A stretch of 64,000 nt of DNA, from assembly GCA_963281255.1 (NCBI GenBank), contig OY725502.1, positions 1,922,001 to 1,986,000 on the forward strand, given 5' to 3'. This stretch comes from Aphrocallistes beatrix (taxonomy: Eukaryota > Porifera > Hexactinellida > Sceptrulophora > Aphrocallistidae). The first letter of the stretch is position 1. Each line of letters starts with the position of its first letter. The notes beneath the pieces were generated by a model. It was not told where the DNA came from. It searched no databases and worked only from the letters and a program-made list of their open reading frames with translations. Both the position numbers and the translations under genes were made by a program. This document shows, in pieces, positions 47,796 through 57,387 of this stretch.

Positions 47796-48186
47796 ATTTT
47801 GGATCTAGAGGAAGAATGGTTTTTAATTTGTGAACTAAAGAATGGAGGGTCGATTGGGAGCATCACTTGGTTTGTTGGGAAACAGGGAGATTTTAAGGGT
47901 TTATGACATGGAATATTTTGAAAATTCGCCTGGTGAGGTGTTTTAAGCAAAATGTATATTCAACTTGTTTGTCACTTATTTATTTCAGTATTACGCACAT
48001 ATCACTCGACTCATCCAGTTGTGAAAATTCGGCCTTATTCAGTCAACTCATCGTGACCACTACTTGAAAAGATCAATTCGCACATTGAATATGTTATTGA
48101 ATAATAAAAGTGATTTCGGAATAACTCCGAATAAGTAAAGAAAAGCTATGATCAAATTCAAGTGAACGTGTTACAAGTAACGACCA
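47796..48186. other. QDPR 3' region
   Basis: No gene. Contains the inverted single 'ttcggccttattc' unit near 48030. Confidence 0.45.
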
Positions 48187-48900
48187 CTAAGACACTATTT
48201 TGGTATTTCCTGCCTCAGTAAAAACCTGCAACAGAGCGCCATTAGCTGGCCTCTCAACACCATTTAGGATCTTCTCAAAATATTCAGCCAGGTACTTCAA
48301 TGGGGTCCATGTTGAGGTGTCAGCATCAGGCATAGCCTTGCGATTTCCAGGCGTGTCAAGGGTTACAGGAAGGACGGCGAACACCAGCGCATGGTCTGGT
48401 AGACCAGTGTCTCCGGTAGAGAGACTCCCAACAAGCTGGTGAACGGCAGCTTTCGCGAGTCCGTAGCCCATCATGAATGGGGTGCCTTTCAGAGCGGGCT
48501 GCGCGCCTGTGAGCTGAAGGATGCCCCCAGCCTTGAGGTGAGTGGAGGCAATCCTCGAGGCGATCACACTAGACCACACACTTTGCTTCACCATTAGGTC
48601 TGCATTTTTAACCATGTCAGTTGCCGCAGCATTCCCTCCTGCCCAGCCTCCAGCTACGCAGAATATAGCGTCAAACTTGGAATCCCCGCAAGCCTCCGCG
48701 ACAGCTTTCAGAGCCTCAGACTCTTGCTCACTCCAGCTCTCTGTCTGCTTGAGTACTACGCTCTTGTCAGCCTCGCTGTTGGTAATCAAGTCAATGGATA
48801 ATACCCATGCATTCTTTGATTTGAAGTATGTAACCAAGCAGGATCCCAATGCTCCCTTTCCTCCATACACCAACACACGTTTTGAATCTACTGTTGCCAT
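48187..48900 (-). CDS. QDPR: Dihydropteridine reductase, intronless
   Basis: A 237-residue short-chain dehydrogenase that reduces quinonoid dihydrobiopterin to tetrahydrobiopterin with NADH. It recycles the cofactor of aromatic amino acid hydroxylases. The dinucleotide loop is GGKGALG (13-19), 'IFCVAGGWAGG' (79-89) is the family signature, and the catalytic pair is Y146/K150 in YGLAK, at the same spacing as in mammalian QDPR. Length is close to human (244 aa). The gene starts 142 bp downstream of the CEP19 stop on the same strand. The vertebrate gene has introns and this one has none. Confidence 0.94.
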   Translation of the reverse strand: MATVDSKRVLVYGGKGALGSCLVTYFKSKNAWVLSIDLITNSEADKSVVLKQTESWSEQESEALKAVAEACGDSKFDAIFCVAGGWAGGNAAATDMVKNADLMVKQSVWSSVIASRIASTHLKAGGILQLTGAQPALKGTPFMMGYGLAKAAVHQLVGSLSTGDTGLPDHALVFAVLPVTLDTPGNRKAMPDADTSTWTPLKYLAEYFEKILNGVERPANGALLQVFTEAGNTKIVS

Positions 48901-49042
48901 TAGAATTCCTATTACCTAGAGTAGATAAACTAAGCAAACATCGCAGGAAAGCAAGTTTTAACAAGTGCGAGTATATTTGAAGTGTTTAATAATACTATGA
49001 ATATTGCGTGCACAGACAATGAAAGTAAAAGTACGTTAAAAA

Positions 49043-49555
49043 TCAAAAAGAAATTTCATCAGCAGAGTCCCACCCACTCTCCAACTTCATTCCTCGTTCA
49101 AAATCCACCTCAACATCATAATGATAGTCTTTGTCGTCTCGAGATATTAAATTATTCTGGAATAAAATATCCATCTTAGCCTTCTCTCGAGTCAATTCGG
49201 CATCTCCAAGTTTATTTAGATCCCTTTCAAATTCAGTATTTGCATTTGAGTTGATAGAAGGGGTGGGTGTAGAGGTTTGAGGGAGTTGAGGAAGTTTCCT
49301 GGGTTGGCTCTCTGCTAACTCCCTAGTAATCCTACTCACTAGCCCTTCAATCTGAGACCGAGGTATCCTCTTGAGATAGACGGCGTAATTGGGGCTATCA
49401 TAGAGCCTAGCAACTAATTCCTTCACGTCAGATGAGGGCACTAACCTCTTCAGAGGAATAGATCTACGCTTTGTTTTCTCCATTATATGATCTTCATAAA
49501 TTAGGACCAGGGTAGGTGGAGAAAGTTTTATGCCACATTTTTTAGGAGAATACAT
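49043..49555 (-). CDS. CEP19: Centrosomal protein CEP19, intronless
   Basis: A 170-residue protein matching CEP19 along its length (human about 163-167 aa). CEP19 sits at the mother centriole and helps recruit RABL2 and IFT-B for cilium formation. Conserved blocks: N-terminal 'KKCGIKLSPPTLVLIYED', 'RRSIPLKRL', 'YAVYLKRIPRSQIEGLVSRI', then 'DLNKLGDAELTREKAKMDIL' and the C-terminal 'DYHYDVEVDF...LESGWDS'. ATG 49555 (MYSPKKCG) is chosen because homology begins there; the frame stays open to 49618 upstream. It is head-to-head with DHRS7 (350 bp apart). Confidence 0.92.
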   Translation of the reverse strand: MYSPKKCGIKLSPPTLVLIYEDHIMEKTKRRSIPLKRLVPSSDVKELVARLYDSPNYAVYLKRIPRSQIEGLVSRITRELAESQPRKLPQLPQTSTPTPSINSNANTEFERDLNKLGDAELTREKAKMDILFQNNLISRDDKDYHYDVEVDFERGMKLESGWDSADEISF

Positions 49556-49905
49556 TCTAATAATATAACGGTTACTGACAGTATTAAAAATGTTCCATAC
49601 TCGTAAACATGTCTGCATGCAAAGCAGGACGAAAGCATGAAAGACTTAATCGTACTCATCATTTGACACATGCGTGCCAATTTGTATATTCTTCTTAGAC
49701 TTGCCAGTTCTTCAATAAATTCGAAAAAAACTCCTAGCGTTGTAATAAATAAGATTCAGGACAAAGTTAAATAGTAACTCGATCAAGTGTATAAAACTTC
49801 AATTAGGCATAGACTTGAATATAAGAAGGTATAATCGATAGTCAACATAATACCCAGTCATTTCAATTTTTAGTTGATCAATTAACCATTCAATTTGCTC
49901 GAATA
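49556..49905. promoter_or_regulatory. Candidate bidirectional promoter between CEP19 and DHRS7
   Basis: A 350-bp gap between two divergent start codons. It contains a fragment at about 49660-49750 ('gacttgccagttcttcaat') related to the repeat end at 14030-14060. Part of the shared control region is therefore transposon-derived. No specific factor site can be claimed. Confidence 0.45.
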
Positions 49906-50904
49906 ATGTTTGTTTTCTCCTCCAGTTTCTACTACTTATTAACTCCTGTTATCTTAATCCTGATGCTATTTGGCTACAGAAGATGGCGACAAGATGTGTA
50001 TTCTTTGGTCTACTCACTGGTAGGACCTGGAACTAAGAACCTTGCTGGGAGTAGAATTTGGGTAGTAGGCTGTTCACAAGGGATTGGCGAACAGATTGCT
50101 TACCAACTTGCAGCTGCAAAATGTGACCTGATCCTTTCAGCTCGGAGTCGTGATAAGCTGGTCCAAGTAGCAGAAGGCTGCAAAAAGGTTCAAACCTCGA
50201 ATAGAATAAACGTCAAAGAGCCACATGTACTGCCTTTTGATGTCACTAAAGTTGAAGAGCACAAAGAGCTAGTCAGACAGACGCTAACGCAGATAGACAG
50301 GATAGATGGGGTGGTGCTATGCACGGGGAGGTCACAGAGGAGTCTAATTGAAGAGATGGATTTCGAGGTTGTGCAAGAGCTATTTCATCTAAACACATTA
50401 AGCATTATCAACTTTGCTCAAGCACTACTCCCCCATTTCATCCAGAATAAAAAAGGAATGTTCTGTGTGGTCGGTTCTTTGTCAGCGAGAATACCAGCCA
50501 CGATGCAGGCAGCCTATGGTGCTTCTAAAGCCGCACTCCAAAGCTATTTTACAACACTAAGATACGAAACAGTGCCATACAACATTAAAGTTTGCATCAA
50601 CCACCCTGGACCTATATACACAGGGGGAACTAGGGAGGTATTCAGGGAAAAAAGGTCACTTAACCAACCAGTAAAACCTGAGATTAACCAACATCGTATG
50701 AATAGCAGAGACTGTGCTCGAATAATAGCGACAGCGATGGGGAATAATATGGAAGAGGTGTGGATGTCCAACCAACCAATCCTGTTTCTGACTTATCTCT
50801 ATCATTATGGGTGTGGGTTATCGATAGCACTAATGACTCCATTAATTAATAAAATGTCTCTTAAGAGGATAAGAGAGTATAAAGAAGGAAGAGATTTCAA
50901 CTAA
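49906..50904 (+). CDS. DHRS7: DHRS7-like short-chain dehydrogenase/reductase, intronless
   Basis: A 332-residue membrane-anchored SDR. Residues about 5-23 form a hydrophobic N-terminal anchor. The cofactor loop is 'GCSQGIGE' (55-62). The catalytic residues are N163, a serine in VGSLSA (191-193), Y204 and K208 (YGASK). DHRS7-specific features are 'QRSLIEEMDF', 'NHPGPIYT' and the C-terminal 'MGNNMEEVWMSNQPILFLTYLYHY...INKMSLKRI'. The usual NNAG motif reads CTGRS, an uncommon change. DHRS7 enzymes reduce carbonyl substrates such as retinal and steroids at the ER. The substrate here is unknown. 3-ketodihydrosphingosine reductase was considered and fits less well. Confidence 0.88.
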   Translation: MFVFSSSFYYLLTPVILILMLFGYRRWRQDVYSLVYSLVGPGTKNLAGSRIWVVGCSQGIGEQIAYQLAAAKCDLILSARSRDKLVQVAEGCKKVQTSNRINVKEPHVLPFDVTKVEEHKELVRQTLTQIDRIDGVVLCTGRSQRSLIEEMDFEVVQELFHLNTLSIINFAQALLPHFIQNKKGMFCVVGSLSARIPATMQAAYGASKAALQSYFTTLRYETVPYNIKVCINHPGPIYTGGTREVFREKRSLNQPVKPEINQHRMNSRDCARIIATAMGNNMEEVWMSNQPILFLTYLYHYGCGLSIALMTPLINKMSLKRIREYKEGRDFN

Positions 50905-51166
50905 ACACTGAAATTATATATACCTATGTATGAGTGTAGAAGTTAGTATAGAGATTGTACTTGTACTAGTATATATTAGTAATACCCTAGATCAGGCTTG
51001 TCCAACCTTTTTTGTACGCGGCTCAAATAAAGGATTCTTTTGCTACTTGAGGGCCGCACGACCTTGGATATGTCACGGTACCATGTTGGCTTATTTGGGG
51101 CTAGCATTGACTTGCAGTATTTTAGATTATACTCTTCAGAAAAATCATTACATTTTTATTTAATTA
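50905..51166. other. DHRS7 3' region with a hAT-like left end
   Basis: A sequence 'caggcttgtccaacc' near 50993 resembles the left end of the MITE at 3929-4093, but the right end is not visible. Confidence 0.45.
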
Positions 51167-51415
51167 CAAGCGCGCTTCGCTTGCTTGTGCTGCCGCGGCT
51201 GGGGAACACTGTGTCTGCCAGAGGCGCCCGGCCTCACATTGATTATTTATAAGGGAGGTAACATCTCTAAATATGTCTGTCTTACTGTTATAATCGATAT
51301 CACTCGAAAAATCACAAAATTTGTCAATTTTCAGAATTTGATGCGTAATGATGACGTCATAACAGAGTGATGAGTCATCATTTTTTGATGATAGTTGCAT
51401 TATATGTACGGTATA
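51167..51415 (-). mobile_element. Helitron-like repeat, copy e (body truncated)
   Basis: It begins 'CAAGCGCGCTTCGCTTGC' after T, like copies a and b, and runs through the first TGACGTCAT palindrome to 'ttttttgatgatagttgca'. The remainder is absent. It abuts the palindrome at 51471. Confidence 0.6.
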
Positions 51416-51470
51416 TTAAAAAACATTGCATTCTACACCACAAGTTTCAAGACCAAATATATCTATACTC

Positions 51471-52534
51471 ATAGCCTACTCTAATAATGCTTCACAGTAA
51501 AATAACCAAGGATGCGGTAATAGCCGAATGGATTAATACACGATTAGCCTAAAATCGTTAACCATGCAGAATAGGCATTAAGAATGTATTACCAGCGTAT
51601 ATAAACATGGTATCAAAGTATATATATCCGTTGTCAAAATTTCGATTAGTCATCATATCATTGCGCAACAGGTCATTTAAAGCACGATTTTGGCAATTTT
51701 CCAAGCTGTTTTGAGCCTACTTCTAAAAGTTATTAAGGTATAATTTTTGTGTAGAACTAAGATTAGTACGAGTTGATTTGAAAAATTTAGAATTTTTTAA
51801 TGGAATGTTGTTACATTCCTACGTTGCTACGGTAAAGTATTTTGATCAGTTTGAGCGATATCCTGCAAACTGTAAGAGCTAGGTCTTCAAATCTGATCGT
51901 ATTTGGTAGGCAATTGGCTACTTCCTATTAGGTAATAATACAATTTAAACTTCTAAATTCACAGACTATAGAGTTATGCGACAATTTAGTGTTTTGGTCA
52001 CATTCTTAAAATCAACCCATAACTCAAAACTCGTTGAATTTAGAAGTTCAAGTTGTATTATCACCTAATAGGAAATAGTCCATTGCCTATCAAACACAAT
52101 CAAATTTGAAGACCTAGTTACTACAGTTTTCACGAAATGGCCCAAACTGACCAAAATGCTTTACCATAGCAACGCGGGAATGTAACAACATTCCATTGAA
52201 AAATTCTAAATTTTTCAAATCAACTCGTACTAATCTTGGTTCAACACAAAAATCACACCTTAATACCATTTAGAAATAGGGTTAAAACTGCTTAGAAAAT
52301 CGCTAAAATTGTCCTTAGAATGACCTGTTGCGCAATGATATGATGACTAATCGAAATTTTTCCAACGGATATATGTACTTTGATACCATGTTTATATATG
52401 CTGGTAATACATTCTTAATGCTAATTCTGCATGGTTAATGATTTTAGGCTAATCGTGTATTAATCCATTGGCTATTACTTCATCCCTAGTCCATGATTTT
52501 CAGTCTACTGTGAGGCATTATTAGAGTAGGCTAT
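51471..52534. repeat. 1.06-kb palindromic (foldback) element
   Basis: The left arm (from 'atagcctactctaataatgc') and the right arm (to 'gcattattagagtaggctat') pair over about 490 bp each, at roughly 85-90% identity by eye. The loop is about 70 bp near 51962-52033. No coding frame. Flanks share 'tatact' but no clear target duplication. It could be a foldback transposon or a source of long hairpin RNA. Confidence 0.85.
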
Positions 52535-52586
52535 GCTATACTATTAAAACATAACTGTTTAATACGTAATTATACGTATATATTTA

Positions 52587-52790
52587 CAAGCACGCTTCGC
52601 GGACTTGGGCTGTGCGGCTGGTGATAACTTCTTGTCGTATGAGACGCCCTACGGGAATCCTAGTGACACTAAATAATTGTTTAGGCACCTTACACTTACT
52701 ATTGTCTGTCTACCTTGCCTAAACCATGGATATATTGAATTATTATTAAATATTAGGTGGCAATGACGTCATCTCCTTGGTGAGTAAGTA
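52587..52790 (-). mobile_element. Helitron-like repeat, copy f (partial)
   Basis: Starts 'CAAGCACGCTTCGCGGA' after T, with a diverged hairpin, and includes 'ggcaatgacgtcat'. Most of the body is missing. Confidence 0.5.
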
Positions 52791-52795
52791 TGGGG

Positions 52796-53315
52796 ACGCA
52801 GCATTAGTTCGAATTTCAAAGTAGTCGTTAGTTCGAGTTTCAAAGTAGTCGTTAGTTCGAATCGAATTTGATAATGCAATCATTTGTTCGAATCGAATTC
52901 GGAATTAACGTAAATTAAAGGATAATATTAGTTCGAATAGATTTTCAATGTAGTAGTGTCATTGAGTGGCATTTGGAAGAACTATTTATAAGAACTGAGG
53001 GAAAAGCAGTATTTTCTGCTGAGAATATGAGAAATTGGAGAAACTTTTAACAATTGTATTAGATGAAATTCGTACCTCAAAAGTACGTTGTTAACTTCGG
53101 TGTTAGCAACAATAATACGTTGGTCATATATTCGAACTAATGACAGTACATTGAAAATCAATTCAAACTATTGACATTATTTTGAAAATCAATTCGAACT
53201 AATGAGTACATGTCCAAATTCGATTCAAACTAACGACTACATACATAATTCGATTCAAACTACGACTACATGCTCAAATTCGATTCAAACTAATGACTAC
53301 ATGCCCTGAAATGCC
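52796..53315. repeat. Inverted array of AGTTCGAATCGAATT units
   Basis: The left side repeats 'gtagtcgttagttcgaat' several times and the right side repeats its inverse 'attcgattcaaactaatga'. Together they form terminal inverted repeats made of short tandem units. Probably a nonautonomous DNA transposon. Confidence 0.65.
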
Positions 53316-53357
53316 CTTTTCGCACCTATTGATTTCTCAATCAAAATGCCTCATTTT

Positions 53358-53744
53358 CAGGGATGGAAACAGCTAAGCTGTTAACTGCCAACGCAAAATT
53401 GTGGCTGTTAACAGCTATCGCTAAATTTTAATTTATATCTGTCTATCTATTTTTATAATCTAAATTTGAGATAAATTATTCAAAAATATAGATATTATTA
53501 TAGAACCATATAGCTTAACCTTGACTGTTATGTAAATATTTACTATCAGGGATGGAAACAGCTCAAGTTGGCTGTTAACAGCTCAAATTGGGCTGTTAAC
53601 AGCAAAAAAAAATTGCTTTAAAAGCTCAAATAACAGCAGAGCTAGACTGTTAATTGTTTGGAAACTGTAGCTGTTAACAGTCAATTGTGAGCTGTTAACA
53701 GCAAACAGCCAAAGTGGCTGTTAACAGCATTTCCACCATCCCTG
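53358..53744. mobile_element. hAT element (387 bp) rich in GCTGTTAACAGC palindromes
   Basis: The ends CAGGGATGGAAACAGC and 'GCATTTCCACCATCCCTG' are inverted repeats. Perfect 8-bp duplications CTCATTTT lie at 53350-53357 and 53745-53752. The 12-bp palindrome GCTGTTAACAGC occurs repeatedly near both ends. A second left end at about 53549 suggests an internal duplication. Confidence 0.85.
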
Positions 53745-53752
53745 CTCATTTT

Positions 53753-54698
53753 CACTCCAAAAGCTACATTTTCCGTTCCTTACATTTTAGTGTCCGTTTA
53801 TTTTAGTCTCTAATGAGACAAAAATTCCAGGAACCAAAGTTCCGCTACCCCTATTGAACATAATTATAGTTGATGTATAGGTAATGTTCACTGACACAAA
53901 AATAAAAGTAACAACACCATGACCACATCATGATGACTAAGCAGAAATATAAAAAATCGACAGTTCAATATTAAAATACTCCGCTTAATTGGAACAATCA
54001 CTAGGAACGAGTAATCACCACTAAATCTAACATTTTACATAAGCCCTCACAGACGGGATGGGAGAGTACTCCCGCATTCTCGAGCTGGTAACACAATATT
54101 TTATGGTGCTGCACCAACCAAAGAATGTGGAAGCACAGTCCCGTCCCTCCTGTGAGGGGCTATTTTATCAATAGTTGGTTGTAAGATATGCTTTACGAAA
54201 GAACAGGGATTTTAGATTTTTAGTGCCGCTCCTAGTATCGGAGATGCGTTGTCACGATCAGCTTATGACGTCCGTACGTACGACCGTCTGCTCACTCGTG
54301 GAAATTATATTGGAACAAATTGCACCATATTTGGAACATATGTATATTCCTTATATAGAGGAGATTTGAACCTGGGTGCAAATTCTGCAAAATTTTCACA
54401 CCTTTTCACAAAAGGTGTCAAAATGTATCATCCAATCAGAACGTATAGTCCATGAACCTAAAAATATGTGATAGCATTGCGGACCTACAGCTTTCGCTCG
54501 GTATCCATTGAAACGAACTCCTACACCCCTCAGGATTCTCCGGAATTTATGTCTATCAATAACTCAATCATTCCAGATCATCATTTTAATGCTGAATCCT
54601 GATGATCTGGCACGATTGAAGGAAGTTATTGAAGAGGACATTCCGGCAAATGCTAAGGACGTGGAATTTATTTCTAAGGAAACCGAGCGAAAGTTGTA
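53753..54698. other. Spacer with an imperfect inverted repeat
   Basis: 54040-54165 is bounded by 'aagccctcacagacgggat' and its imperfect inverse, perhaps a small MITE. The 54508-54783 frame runs into the next foldback element and has no known motif. Confidence 0.4.
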
Positions 54699-55475
54699 CA
54701 GGGTGGGGCATAAGTTCTGCCCCCAGCACAATTGGGTATATTTTTTCTACGATTCCCATAATCTTAGTTATTATAAATATTAGGTATTAATAGTAGATAG
54801 AATATTCTGAACGATTTTGTGAAAGTTTATCCAGTCTAGAACTACAATTTGCAGGACAAATTTTGTAAAGAAAAAATGTGTTGCTTGCCGCAGCTAAAAT
54901 CGAGAATAAGGGCCAACTGCTTTCCCAAACTATCTCTTCAGCGTCGATATTGGGGGATGGATTGGCGCCGAAATCTTTTGTTAAACTTTGAATTATCAAA
55001 AAATCCATTAAACTTGGTTCTATAGAAGAAGCTGGCAATTCAATGACGAGTTGAAATCAGGTTCATTTGGACAATATCCCAGAATGACACTTTTTTTCAT
55101 ATTACCAAAATATCAGAACCAAATGATTACCAATATCTCTAGATCTGAATCTAATTTATCTCTACGACTTTTGTATGTTTGATGAAAATATCTGAGCTAA
55201 ATTTATCCTGAATTTCTCCAGAATTTAGGGAGTCTAGAGAGATAATTTGGAAAGCAGTGGGCCATATTCTCGATTTTAGCTGCGGCACGCGACACATTTT
55301 TTCTTCACAAACTTTGTCCTGCAAATTGTATTTCAAGGTTCTAGATTGGATAAACTCTCACAAAATCTTTCAGAATATTATATCTACAATATCTGATCAA
55401 TAGAATAACCAAGATTATGGGAGTCGTAGAAAATTTCCCCAATTATGCTCGGGACAGAACTTATGCCATACCCTG
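54699..55475. mobile_element. TA-flanked foldback element (777 bp, about 250-bp arms)
   Basis: It starts CAGGGTGGGGCATAAGTTCTG-like and ends with the inverse '...AACTTATGCCATACCCTG'. It is flanked by TA at 54697-54698 and 55476-55477. The arms stay paired inward to about 54945 and 55245. No transposase frame. Probably Tc1/mariner-derived. Confidence 0.8.
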
Positions 55476-55612
55476 TAACAACAATATGTATGGCATAGGA
55501 GGTTATTGATTTTTTTGCTCCTAGATAATTCCTTGGTTGCACACCGTATCTCCAAGAACGAGTCACATAATTATACACAATTGAAACAACACAGCTGCAC
55601 GAATTCAGCAAA

Positions 55613-56323
55613 CTATAAAATAGCGCTAGCGAGACTGATGAACTTCCATGCAATGCAAGGCAATCCGACCAAGAGGAGAAAGAGCAGGATCACCTGCGTT
55701 CTAGAAATGCCTTTAACTCTGCTCATGGACAGTAACTTGTCATGTAGCTGGATTGTCCGTATTTTCGTCTCTTCGACGCTGTTGGAATTGTCGATAACAA
55801 AGTCTGCCATTTTGCTCTTAACCTTGAGTGGCATCTGAGCTGCTATACGCTGATCAGCCTCCTCTCCACTCAGCTGGTTCCTCTCCATCAGTCTCTCTCT
55901 CTGTCTGTCTTCGCTACAGTACACCACAGCACTCCCGTTCAGATAGGACAAAAGCTTGCCACTCTCATACAACAGCGGAGAGTCTAGAATTACGTAGGTC
56001 TTACCACTGAGAAAAGCGATCAGCGCCTGCCAAACCATCCGCTTTTGAATGTAAGGATGGGTTATTCTGTTTAGCTTCATCCTCGCGACTGGATCTCCGA
56101 ATATTATATCTCCCAGAACCTTCCTATCCAGCTCTCCTCCCGGAGACAACACCCCTCCTCCAAACGCCTCCACTATCTTCTTCAGTGCGGGCTGTCCTGG
56201 CTGAACGACCTCTCTGGCTATCATGTCCGCGTCCACTATAGCCACTCCGTCGAATCCCCTCAGGAATCCGCTGACCGTGCTCTTCCCACTGGCGATGCCT
56301 CCTGTCAGACCAACAATAATCAT
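55613..56323 (-). CDS. DCAKD: Dephospho-CoA kinase domain protein, intronless
   Basis: A 236-residue CoaE-fold kinase. The P-loop GGIASGKS is at residues 8-15, followed by 'VDADMIAREVVQPGQPAL', 'RITHPYIQKRM', 'VILDSPLLYESG' and 'RNQLSGEEADQRIAAQMP' (the lid region of CoaE). A hydrophobic C-terminal helix of about 20 residues suggests a membrane tail anchor, as in animal DCAKD. The conserved CoaE features suggest ATP-dependent phosphorylation of dephospho-CoA. Length is close to human DCAKD (231 aa). The human gene has introns. Confidence 0.93.
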   Translation of the reverse strand: MIIVGLTGGIASGKSTVSGFLRGFDGVAIVDADMIAREVVQPGQPALKKIVEAFGGGVLSPGGELDRKVLGDIIFGDPVARMKLNRITHPYIQKRMVWQALIAFLSGKTYVILDSPLLYESGKLLSYLNGSAVVYCSEDRQRERLMERNQLSGEEADQRIAAQMPLKVKSKMADFVIDNSNSVEETKIRTIQLHDKLLSMSRVKGISRTQVILLFLLLVGLPCIAWKFISLASAIL

Positions 56324-56658
56324 TAATTCCTAATAAGGATTAAGGAGGTAAATTGCAAAGTTAACATTAATCTGAAAGGCTGTGCCAAGAAATTTGTCTG
56401 ATATTAAAAATGGTAAGAAAATTTTATAATCAGCACCTGCTATTGTAAAATAATTATTGATTCTTCCTAAATTGTATGTGCCATTTTTTATTAAATAACA
56501 GTGTTCAACTTTAAATCATTAATAAACTAATGCTTCTAATAAAAAAAATGAAAAATTATAGAGATTCGGATATATAATGTGCGGATATTATAAAATTCTT
56601 GACAGTAAATTTTATTCGGCAGAACACGTAATTTCATTTGTTTAAGCTATTACGTATT
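56324..56658. other. DCAKD upstream spacer
   Basis: AT-rich presumed promoter region. Nothing else recognised. Confidence 0.4.
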
Positions 56659-57037
56659 TAGATCTGTTGCGTAGATTCGTGAGATTTAGTTTCACTTCCT
56701 CAAACGACCTTGTGGTTCAATCGGTTTCATCGTACCCTGATAACCATCGCCACCAAATTGTGGCAAGCGACACAATTTACTATGCTAACACCCATATAAA
56801 TCATGGATGAATTTCGTTTGCATCCATATGGGGTTTTACCTTTTAAATTGTGTCGCGTGCCATAATTTGGTGGCTATGGTTATCAAGACACGAAGAAACT
56901 GTTGAACCACAAGGTCATTTGAGTGAGTGGAACTAAATGTCATGATTCTACGGAAGATCTCAGAATTCTATTCTAAGCTACAAAACCATCCATGGTTATG
57001 TAGTAGAATAATCTCACGAATCTACGCAACAGATCTA
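56659..57037. mobile_element. Foldback element with AGATCTGTTGCGTAGATTCG ends
   Basis: The left end AGATCTGTTGCGTAGATTCG and its inverse at the right match over about 28 of 29 positions. TA flanks are possible. The inner right part (56865-57003) matches the split copy at 10095-10225 and 11298-11320. Confidence 0.75.
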
Positions 57038-57387
57038 TTCCGGGTACGTACGATGGATAAATCAAGGCTGTATGCAGTAGGCTAAAAGTATTTATTCCAA
57101 CCAGATCAGTTTGATCGTTTGCTAAGACCTTGTTAATACTTGTGCTAAACAAATATTAACCTGCGAAGATTTAGTCCACTTGTCTGTATGATAGTTTAAA
57201 ATTATATCTTATAGTAGCTGTCCAAATAATATCGAATAAAGGCGTAATGACATAGAAACGTGATAAGAATAATTTGTCTCATTAAACGTAGATCATAGGC
57301 AAACAAACAACCTATGAGCAAGCTACTACACATACTGACTGAGGCTACCTATGTGTATCGTATTGCTAATGTGGAAGTAAGGTGGGG
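57038..57387. other. SCAF 3' region
   Basis: On the minus strand, an AATAAA lies near 57090, downstream of the SCAF stop, and could be its polyadenylation signal. No other gene. Confidence 0.45.

Noticed and set aside
49556..49618. Upstream in-frame start for CEP19.
   Set aside because: CEP19 homology begins at the ATG at 49555.
49906..50904. 3-ketodihydrosphingosine reductase as the identity of the SDR gene.
   Set aside because: The C-terminal motifs and the 'QRSL' region fit DHRS7 better. Only the general SDR fold is shared.
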